Part shown: positions 6,528-11,737 of the stretch, one piece after another
Layout of the letters: each line of letters starts with the position of its first letter
Position numbering within the stretch: position 1 is the stretch's first letter
NCBI GenBank assembly: GCA_026994095.1
Contig: JALWRU010000452.1
Location: forward strand, 1-11,737
Source: Nitrospira sp.
Lineage (GTDB): Bacteria; Nitrospirota; JACRHL01
Reading direction: 5' to 3'
Length of the DNA: 11,737 nt
Notes under the pieces: model-generated
The model's input: the letters and a program-made list of their open reading frames with translations, nothing else
The model's database searches: none
Told to the model about the DNA's origin: nothing
Translations under genes and position numbers: made by a program

Positions 6528-7196
6528 ATGTTGACACCCAGACGAAAGACCTCCCTGCTAGTAATCATGATGATGATGCTAGGGGCCCTCGTGTTTGTGG
6601 GCTCGCCGCAGGTGCAGGCACAGGATGGCGCTGACACGCAGTCGGATGATGACTTTTTTAAAAGCCTCATCGACCCGCGTCAGGCCATCTGGATGGATAG
6701 CCGTGGGGTGATCGCCGGTACCGGCGATCCCAACGGGTTTGTAGGCGAGGCGTTCCGCTCCGGTAAGGGCGCCCACCCGGAGGCGTTGGAGTTGTCCAAC
6801 CTGCCGCTGGACCAATACGGTCTGGTGAACTGGGCGCGGGCCATTCGCGAGGGCTTTATCACCCCGCGACACTCCCTTGATCCCACCAAGCAGAACAAGC
6901 CGGACGACAAACCGTTTGGTCTGGCGCTATTGATCCCGACCAAATCCGAGTCCATGCCGGATGTGATCTTCCCCCATGACATTCACACCATGTGGTTGAC
7001 CTGTAACAACTGTCATCCAGAGATCTTTGCCATGAACGGCAAGCTCAATAACAAGGTGATGACCATGCCGAAGATTGCGGCGGGTGAATACTGTGGCCGC
7101 TGCCACAACCGTATTGCCTTCCCCCTGTCGGATTGTCAGCGTTGCCACGTACACGAGAAAAACGCGGCCGTGCCGGAGGGTGTGAAAGCGCCGTAA
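6528..7196 (+). CDS. Periplasmic triheme c7-type cytochrome with a long N-terminal extension
   Basis: A 222-residue exported cytochrome. ATG 6528 follows an AGAGGA site (6515-6520) by seven bases; TTG 6510 further upstream is less likely. Signal peptide 1-31 (PQVQA-QD). The c7 domain is C-terminal: CNNCH (159-163), CGRCH (189-193) and CQRCH (203-207), with FPH150 and DIH153 as distal-ligand candidates. The heme spacing matches the preceding gene's product (28 and 15 residues between cysteines there, 30 and 14 here), so the two are paralogs. Between the signal and the hemes lie about 115 residues without cysteine (for example DQYGLVNWARAIREGF) that I cannot assign to a domain; they may bind a partner or a quinol-dehydrogenase-type donor. 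Last gene of the operon, followed by tandem hairpins. Confidence 0.9.
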   Translation: MLTPRRKTSLLVIMMMMLGALVFVGSPQVQAQDGADTQSDDDFFKSLIDPRQAIWMDSRGVIAGTGDPNGFVGEAFRSGKGAHPEALELSNLPLDQYGLVNWARAIREGFITPRHSLDPTKQNKPDDKPFGLALLIPTKSESMPDVIFPHDIHTMWLTCNNCHPEIFAMNGKLNNKVMTMPKIAAGEYCGRCHNRIAFPLSDCQRCHVHEKNAAVPEGVKAP

Positions 7197-7217
7197 GCGA
7201 CCGATCAGATCAAATCA

Positions 7218-7245
7218 GGTCGGTACCATTTTTGTGGTACTGACC
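7218..7245 (+). terminator. Hairpin downstream of the triheme operon (first of two)
   Basis: GGTCGGTACCA (7218-7228) and TGGTACTGACC (7235-7245) form an eleven-pair stem with one G-U pair and a TTTTTG loop. The bases after it (CGGTTCTTTC) make a poor T tract. It may be an accessory terminator or protect the 3' end of the message. Confidence 0.4.
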
Positions 7246-7255
7246 CGGTTCTTTC

Positions 7256-7298
7256 GACAATGCCGATCCGGTCTCCGGGTCGGCATTGTCCGTTTTTA
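7256..7298 (+). terminator. Strong intrinsic terminator after the triheme cytochrome operon
   Basis: GACAATGCCGATCCGG and CCGGGTCGGCATTGTC form a sixteen-pair stem with one T-G pair around a TCT loop, followed by CGTTTTT (T run 7293-7297). This is a textbook rho-independent terminator. It separates the cytochrome cluster from the ABC exporter and argues against the start codon at 7286. Confidence 0.85.
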
Positions 7299-7360
7299 AC
7301 CCTGCCCAGACCGTTCAAATCGCCTGCCCCAACTTCCTGTCCAACGAAACGACCCCGTCC

Positions 7361-9085
7361 ATGCGCTCCCTGCTTCGAACCCTTGCTTACATCCTGCCCT
7401 ACCGCCGTCTGGCGTTGATAACCCTGGGGTTTGCTACCCTGGCCACATTGACCGAACTGGTGCCGCCCTGGCTGCTCAGGCAGATCATTGACGATGTATT
7501 ACAGGACGGCCAGCGAGCGCTATTTCCCTGGCTGGTGGGAGGCATTCTGGCGGCCTTCGCAGGGCGCGGGCTGGCCAATTTTTATCGCATTCGCCTCAAT
7601 AATCGGCTGGAGCAAAAAGTGATCTACGACATGCGTGACCATGTCTATCGCAAGCTCCAGCACCTGTCTTTGGACTATTTTGAGGACCGGGCCACCGGCG
7701 AGATCATGTCGCGGGTCAACAACGATGTAAACAACATGGAACGGGTCTTCATCGACGGGGTGGAGCAGTTTATGGTGGCGGCGCTGACCCTGATTGGCGT
7801 TGCTACCATGATGTTTATTCTCGACTGGCAATTGGCCGTGCTGGCGCTCGCCCCGATCCCGTTTTTGATTTACGGGGGCATGGTCTACACCCGCAAAGTC
7901 CACAGCCGCTACCGAATCATCCGCGAGAGCCTGGCCACCATGAACGCCCAGTTGCAGGACAATATTTCAGGGATTCGGGAGATCCTGTCCCACAACACCC
8001 AGCAGTACGAACGCGACCGCTTCGGCACCACCTCACGCCAGTATGGTGAAGCCAATCTGGGGGTGATGCGGCTCTGGTCGATCTACTCCCCCGGTATGCT
8101 GTTTCTGGGGGCGCTGGGCACCGTCACCATCGTTGGAGTGGGTGGCTACCGGGTCATGCAGGGCGAGATGACCCTGGGCACGCTGGTGGCGCTGATCTCC
8201 TATCTGGCGCTGTTTTATACCCCCATCAACCAGATCCACGGCATCAATCACATGCTGCAGAATGCGTTGGCCTCCTGCGAGCGCGTGTTTGAGATCATCG
8301 ATGCGGAGCCGGTGGTGCAGGACCAGCCCGAGGCGCGGGCGCTTACCGCTCCGGCGGCCGGACAGGTGGCCTTTTGCGATATCGGCTTCCACTACCGCGC
8401 CGATATCCCGGTGCTGGAGCACGTCAATGTAGAGATTCCAGCGGGCCAGCATGTGGCGCTGGTAGGGGCCTCCGGGGCAGGAAAAAGCACCTGCGTGAAG
8501 CTGCTGATGCGCTTCTACGACCCCACCGAAGGGCATATTTCGCTGGACGGTACCGACATTCGCCAACTGACCCTGGCCAGCCTCAGGGACCAGATTGCAC
8601 TGGTATCTCAAGACCCGTTTCTGTTCAACGGCACCGTGGCCCAGAATATCTGCTACAGCCGCCAGACGGCCACTGAAGACGAGATGATCGCCGCAGCCAT
8701 TGCGGCCCAGGTGGACCCGTTCATCCGCTCCCTGCCGGAGGGGTACCACACCCGCATCGGTGAGCGTGGCATCAAGCTCTCCGGCGGTGAACGCACCCGT
8801 ATTGCCATCGCCCGTGCCATCCTCAAAAACCCTCCGGTGGTGGTGCTGGATGAGGCCACCGCCAGTGTCGATACCGCCACCGAGCGGCTGATTCAGGAGG
8901 CCATGATGCAACTGACCCAGGACCGGACCACCTTCATCATCGCCCACCGGCTCTCCACCCTGCGTACGGTGGAGCGCATTCTGGTGCTACAGGACGGCCA
9001 TGTGGTAGAGGATGGCAGCCACGATGAGTTGGTGGCACAGCAGGGAGCTTATGCGGCCATATTCGAGACCCAGATCGCTATTTGA
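7361..9085 (+). CDS. MsbA-like ABC exporter, fused membrane and ATPase domains
   Basis: A 574-residue half-transporter that would work as a homodimer in the inner membrane. The N-terminal half has about six membrane segments (near 17-40, 55-75, 136-156, 158-180, 245-265 and 270-290) of the type 1 exporter fold. The ATPase half has Walker A GASGAGKST (369-377), Q-loop VSQDPFLF, signature LSGGE (473-477), Walker B VVVLDEA (Asp497, Glu498) and the H-loop His529 in IIAHRLST. All catalytic residues are present. ATG 7361 is chosen because the upstream TTG 7286 lies inside the terminator; no clear ribosome site is visible. Length matches MsbA (about 580), but the lpxK partner is not adjacent, and the next gene is a glycosyltransferase, so the cargo could be a lipid, glycan or peptide. 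Exporter family is certain; substrate unknown. Confidence 0.92.
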   Translation: MRSLLRTLAYILPYRRLALITLGFATLATLTELVPPWLLRQIIDDVLQDGQRALFPWLVGGILAAFAGRGLANFYRIRLNNRLEQKVIYDMRDHVYRKLQHLSLDYFEDRATGEIMSRVNNDVNNMERVFIDGVEQFMVAALTLIGVATMMFILDWQLAVLALAPIPFLIYGGMVYTRKVHSRYRIIRESLATMNAQLQDNISGIREILSHNTQQYERDRFGTTSRQYGEANLGVMRLWSIYSPGMLFLGALGTVTIVGVGGYRVMQGEMTLGTLVALISYLALFYTPINQIHGINHMLQNALASCERVFEIIDAEPVVQDQPEARALTAPAAGQVAFCDIGFHYRADIPVLEHVNVEIPAGQHVALVGASGAGKSTCVKLLMRFYDPTEGHISLDGTDIRQLTLASLRDQIALVSQDPFLFNGTVAQNICYSRQTATEDEMIAAAIAAQVDPFIRSLPEGYHTRIGERGIKLSGGERTRIAIARAILKNPPVVVLDEATASVDTATERLIQEAMMQLTQDRTTFIIAHRLSTLRTVERILVLQDGHVVEDGSHDELVAQQGAYAAIFETQIAI

Positions 9086-9120
9086 TGCAGTCGCCGTGAT
9101 AATCTGACCGACTGTCCCTG

Positions 9121-11178
9121 TTGTTCCCTCCTGTAAGAGACATCGCCATCGCCAAACCGTCACCCGAAGCGCTGTTCGCCACAGCCCAGCAGACACTCCA
9201 GAGCGGTCAGGCGGCTATGGCGGAGCAGCAGTTGGTACAACTGCTCAAGCGTTACAACAAGTTTATGCCCGCCTACGAACTGCTCGGCGCGGTGCGCGCC
9301 CAGAGTGGCAACCTGGCAGGCGCCGCCAAGTGTTTCAAGAAGGCGGTCGCGCTGGCCCCGGCCCAGTGGGCCGGGCATTTTAATCTGGGCAATGCCCTCA
9401 AACAGTCCGGTCAACTCGATCAGGCCATCATCAGCTTTCGCGCGGCGTTGCAGCGAGCCGACACCGGGCAGGCCCACAACGGCCTTGCCAGCGCCTTGCA
9501 GGCCATTGGCGAGTACGCCGAAGCCGAGCAGCACTACCGCAAGGCCATCGCCCTCATGCCGGAGGCCGCCGAAGCCCACAACAACCTGGGCACCCTGCTG
9601 AAGGAGCAGGAACAGCTTGCACAGGCGGAGGACTGTTATCGGCAGGCCATCCACCTGAATCCTCGCTTTGCCACGGCCCATATCAATCTGGGCAATGCCC
9701 TGTCCGGGCTGGGCCGGTTTGCCGAAGCCAAACAGTGCTATCACGACGCTCTGGCACTGCAACCGGACCTGCCGGATGCCCACTTTAATCTGGGCAATAC
9801 CCTGGTGGAACTGGGGCAACTCAGCGAAGCGGTGGCCTGCTTCAAACGATGCTGGCAGTTGCATCCGGAAGATCAGCGCAACCTGCGTAACCTGCTGTTT
9901 ACCATGCTCTACTGCCCCGACTTTAGCGCCGCCGATATCCTGGCTGCCCACCGGGAGTGGGGGAACTGGTTTCAGGGCCGTGTGGATGCCCTGCCGCCGG
10001 TTCGCCGACCGGAACGGCCTGCCAACGGAGGGCCGCTCAAGATCGGGCTGGTATCACCAGACCTGCGCGGCCATGCGGTGGGCCGGTTTATGGCCTCCTG
10101 GCTGGGCCATCTGGACCCGCAACAGCTCCATGTGACCGCCTACGCCAATGTGGCCCGTCCCGATGCCACTACCGACCATCTGCGCTCGCTGGTGGCCGAG
10201 TGGCGCGACATCGCCCCGCTGGACGACGCCCAGGCGGCCCGACAGGTCATCAGCGACGGCATCCACATCCTCATCGACCTGGCGGGCCATACCGCCCATA
10301 GCCGTCTGGGGCTGCTGGCACGCCGACCGGCACCAGTGCAGATCAGCTACCTGGGGTATCCGGCCACCACCGGCCTGCCCTCCGTGGACTACCGGCTGAC
10401 CGATCCGTATACCGATCCACCATCAGAGCTGAGTTCAGAGCTGGCCGATAACGGTTCACCTCATACCACCGAACGACTCCTGCGGCTTGAGACCGGCTTC
10501 TCCTGCTTTGCGGGGCCGGACGACGCTCCGCCAGTGGCGGCCTTACCCGCCCTGTCGAACGGCTATGTGACCTTTGGCAGCCTCATGAATACCATCAAAA
10601 TCACCGCACAGGTGATCGAACGGTGGGCCATGATCCTGCACCGGCTGCCGCAGGCACGACTGCTGATCCAGCGCAAGACCCTGCGCTTTGCCGAGGCCCG
10701 TCAGCGGCTGTGGGATGACTTTGCCCGCCACGATATTGCCGCCGAGCGCATCCTGCTGGAGGGGCAAGCGCAGATGGACGCAGCCACCTTCCTGTCCGCT
10801 TACGACCGTATGGATATCGGTCTGGATACCTTCCCCTACGCGGGTCATACCACCACCTGTGAGTCCCTGTGGATGGGGGTGCCGATGGTGACCCTGACAG
10901 GGGAGACCTTTGTCAGCCGTGTGGGGGTGAGTCTGCTGTCGGTCGTGGGGCTGACCGACTGGATTGCAGCCGATCAGGACGACTATGTGGAGATCGCTGT
11001 TGCAAAGGCTGGCAATCTGCCTGCACTGGCTACCCTGCGCAATGCGCTGCGCCAACAGGTGATGGACTCACCCCTGTGCGACGCAACCGGATTTGCAGCC
11101 CACTTCAGCTGGCAGATGCAGTTGGCCTGGCGACAGTCCCAGCCACAATCCGACTCAGAATCTGGCCCAACGGGTTGA
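9121..11178 (+). CDS. TPR-containing O-GlcNAc transferase-like (SPINDLY-type) protein
   Basis: A 685-residue cytoplasmic protein (no signal peptide). Residues about 14-265 are roughly seven TPR repeats (motifs such as AHFNLGNTLVELGQLSEAVACF). Residues about 300-670 are the GT41 catalytic region seen in eukaryotic OGT and its bacterial relatives: DLRGHAVGRF (His318), DLAGHTAHSR (His390), RPAPVQISYLGYPATTGL, TFGSLMNTIKI (Lys493, matching the sugar-nucleotide lysine of OGT), and DTFPYAGHTTTCESLWMGVPMVTLTGETFVSR (His576), here the nucleotide-sugar site. All expected residues are kept, so it is probably active on Ser/Thr of a protein. TTG 9121 is the first usual start after an in-frame stop at 9100 and lacks a good ribosome site; the true start could be slightly inside. 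It follows the ABC exporter by 35 bases and is probably co-transcribed. Target unknown. Confidence 0.88.
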   Translation: MFPPVRDIAIAKPSPEALFATAQQTLQSGQAAMAEQQLVQLLKRYNKFMPAYELLGAVRAQSGNLAGAAKCFKKAVALAPAQWAGHFNLGNALKQSGQLDQAIISFRAALQRADTGQAHNGLASALQAIGEYAEAEQHYRKAIALMPEAAEAHNNLGTLLKEQEQLAQAEDCYRQAIHLNPRFATAHINLGNALSGLGRFAEAKQCYHDALALQPDLPDAHFNLGNTLVELGQLSEAVACFKRCWQLHPEDQRNLRNLLFTMLYCPDFSAADILAAHREWGNWFQGRVDALPPVRRPERPANGGPLKIGLVSPDLRGHAVGRFMASWLGHLDPQQLHVTAYANVARPDATTDHLRSLVAEWRDIAPLDDAQAARQVISDGIHILIDLAGHTAHSRLGLLARRPAPVQISYLGYPATTGLPSVDYRLTDPYTDPPSELSSELADNGSPHTTERLLRLETGFSCFAGPDDAPPVAALPALSNGYVTFGSLMNTIKITAQVIERWAMILHRLPQARLLIQRKTLRFAEARQRLWDDFARHDIAAERILLEGQAQMDAATFLSAYDRMDIGLDTFPYAGHTTTCESLWMGVPMVTLTGETFVSRVGVSLLSVVGLTDWIAADQDDYVEIAVAKAGNLPALATLRNALRQQVMDSPLCDATGFAAHFSWQMQLAWRQSQPQSDSESGPTG

Positions 11179-11203
11179 CACCCCGGTGGGGGTACAGTAC
11201 GAT
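11175..11203 (+). promoter_or_regulatory. Predicted strong promoter of tRNA-Asp
   Basis: A perfect TTGACA (11175-11180), 17-base spacer and TACGAT (11198-11203), followed by a GC-rich discriminator (TCCGCC) as is usual for stable RNA promoters. Transcription would begin near 11210, about 30 bases before the mature tRNA. The -35 element contains the stop codon of the glycosyltransferase gene. Confidence 0.6.
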
Positions 11204-11240
11204 TCCGCCTCCTTCAAGGGAGCCCTCGCTTTGAGGTTTT

Positions 11241-11317
11241 GGGGTCGTAGTTCAGTTGGTTAGAATGCCTGCCTGTCACGCAGGAGGTCGCGAGTTCGAG
11301 TCTCGTCGACCCCGCCA
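11241..11317 (+). tRNA. tRNA-Asp (anticodon GTC)
   Basis: Full 77-base cloverleaf with encoded CCA. The acceptor GGGGTCG pairs perfectly with CGACCCC; the D loop contains AGTTGGTTAGA; the anticodon stem CCTGC/GCAGG holds GTC at 11275-11277; the T arm is CGAGTTCGAGTCTCG. It differs from E. coli tRNA-Asp mainly in the acceptor and T stems, with compensating changes on both strands. No second tRNA follows, and no integrase or duplicated 3' end suggests use as an attachment site within the window. Confidence 0.97.
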
Positions 11318-11393
11318 CTTCCTTGCACGAATGGTCTGTAGTCGTTTATCGTTGCAGGCGGTTCGTTATGTCGCCCTTAGGGGCCGCAATGTT

Positions 11394-11434
11394 GGCGGGG
11401 TGGTGACCGCCCGGTCCCGCCCCATGTTTATTTT
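11394..11434 (+). terminator. Possible terminator between tRNA-Asp and the TolQ-family gene
   Basis: GGCGGG (11394-11399) and CCCGCC (11416-11421) can form a GC-rich stem, followed after a few bases by a T-rich run (TGTTTATTTT). The loop is long (16 bases) and the T run is interrupted, so the prediction is weak. The rest of 11318-11456 shows no convincing gene. Confidence 0.3.
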
Positions 11435-11456
11435 CGATTCAGTGTAGGACCTGTTT

Positions 11457-11737
11457 GTGCGCACCGGTGTACTGGATCTGATTCTTGCCGCAGGATGGCC
11501 CACCAAGATGGTGCTGGTTGTGCTGATCGGCTTCTCTGTAGCCACCTGGGCAGTCATCTTCCAGAAGTGGCGCAGCATGCGGCGTGTACAGGCCGACAAC
11601 AACGACTTTATTCAGGCCTACAATCAGGCCCCATCGCTACTGGCGCTGGCACAGACCCCCGGCCTGCCCACCAGCCAGGGCCTCGGGTTTCTGTTTCGTG
11701 ACGCCATGGAAAAAACCGCCCGACATACCGGCGAAGG
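11457..11737 (+). CDS. tolQ: TolQ/ExbB/MotA-family proton channel subunit, N-terminal part (cut by window edge)
   Basis: The first 93 codons are present; the frame is open to the right edge. GTG 11457 follows an AGGA site (11446-11449) by seven bases, and an in-frame TAG at 11445 excludes a longer protein. The product opens with a short periplasmic segment, then one hydrophobic helix with the diagnostic stretch VVLIGFSVATWAVIFQKW (about residues 20-40), closely like the TolQ form LIGFSIASWAIIIQ. A cytoplasmic charged region follows. TolQ with TolR forms the inner-membrane proton-driven motor of the Tol-Pal system, which maintains the outer membrane during division. The later pore helices lie outside the window, so ExbB cannot be fully excluded, but the first helix favours TolQ. 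tolR would be expected next. Confidence 0.8.
   Translation, partial: MRTGVLDLILAAGWPTKMVLVVLIGFSVATWAVIFQKWRSMRRVQADNNDFIQAYNQAPSLLALAQTPGLPTSQGLGFLFRDAMEKTARHTGE

Noticed and set aside
7286..7360. 25-residue N-terminal extension of the ABC exporter from TTG 7286
   Set aside because: The start lies within the stem and T run of the strong terminator; ATG 7361 gives the usual exporter start.
8033..8947. Long open frame (304 codons) on the minus strand inside the ABC exporter gene
   Set aside because: It is antisense to a gene with all ABC motifs, has no ribosome site, and its translation is low-complexity (rich in His, Gly, Gln), as expected of a GC-rich shadow frame.
9160..9951. Minus-strand frame of 263 codons inside the TPR region
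   Set aside because: Its repeated pattern mirrors the TPR repeats read in antisense; no independent evidence of a gene.
11211..11240. Short hairpin plus TTTT just before tRNA-Asp as a terminator of the glycosyltransferase gene
   Set aside because: Only about four good pairs, and it lies in the tRNA leader downstream of a near-consensus promoter, where a terminator would silence the tRNA.
11323..11352. TTGCAC-18-TATCGT as a promoter for the TolQ-family gene
   Set aside because: Only partial matches, and it starts within a few bases of the tRNA 3' end; not better than chance in a stretch this long.
11331..11447. 38-codon frame between tRNA-Asp and the TolQ-family gene
   Set aside because: No ribosome site, Arg/Val-rich composition without recognisable features, and it overlaps the candidate terminator.
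1..11737. CRISPR arrays, insertion sequences, prophage or integrase genes
   Set aside because: No regularly spaced repeats, terminal inverted repeats around a transposase, or recombinase motifs were seen on either strand.

Overview
The window looks like a chromosomal piece of a Gram-negative bacterium, probably a respiratory, cytochrome-rich gammaproteobacterium or close relative. The basis is the outer-membrane lipoproteins, an outer-membrane beta-barrel candidate, TolQ, an MsbA-like exporter and a tRNA-Asp very close to the E. coli form. The species cannot be named from the sequence.

Left half (1-7196) is a redox gene cluster built as two divergent operons around a 434-base intergenic region. 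The minus-strand operon, read from about 5739 down past the left edge, encodes in order: a two-component-regulator-type beta-propeller lipoprotein, a five-heme c-type cytochrome, a six-bladed NHL-propeller lipoprotein, a related four-heme cytochrome, a parvulin-like folding protein without the usual histidines, and the start of a probable outer-membrane beta-barrel. The first four genes are packed with a 2-base gap or overlaps. The plus-strand operon encodes two small triheme c7-type cytochromes. All products appear exported, and together they carry 15 CXXCH heme sites. The arrangement suggests a periplasm-to-outer-membrane electron conduit: c7 carriers in the periplasm, multiheme cytochromes, propeller lipoproteins as scaffold or docking parts, a chaperone and a barrel. 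None of the cytochromes is the decaheme MtrA/MtoA type, so if this is a conduit it is of another design. That role is inference.

The plus operon ends in two tandem hairpins, the second a strong intrinsic terminator (7256-7298). After it come an MsbA-like ABC exporter (7361-9085) and, 35 bases on, a TPR plus O-GlcNAc-transferase (SPINDLY-type) protein (9121-11178). The pair suggests a glycosylation and export function, but the substrate is unknown.

The right end holds tRNA-Asp(GTC) with its own near-consensus promoter overlapping the stop codon of the glycosyltransferase gene, then the first 93 codons of a TolQ/ExbB/MotA-family gene cut by the window edge. No CRISPR array, insertion sequence, integrase or phage gene was seen.
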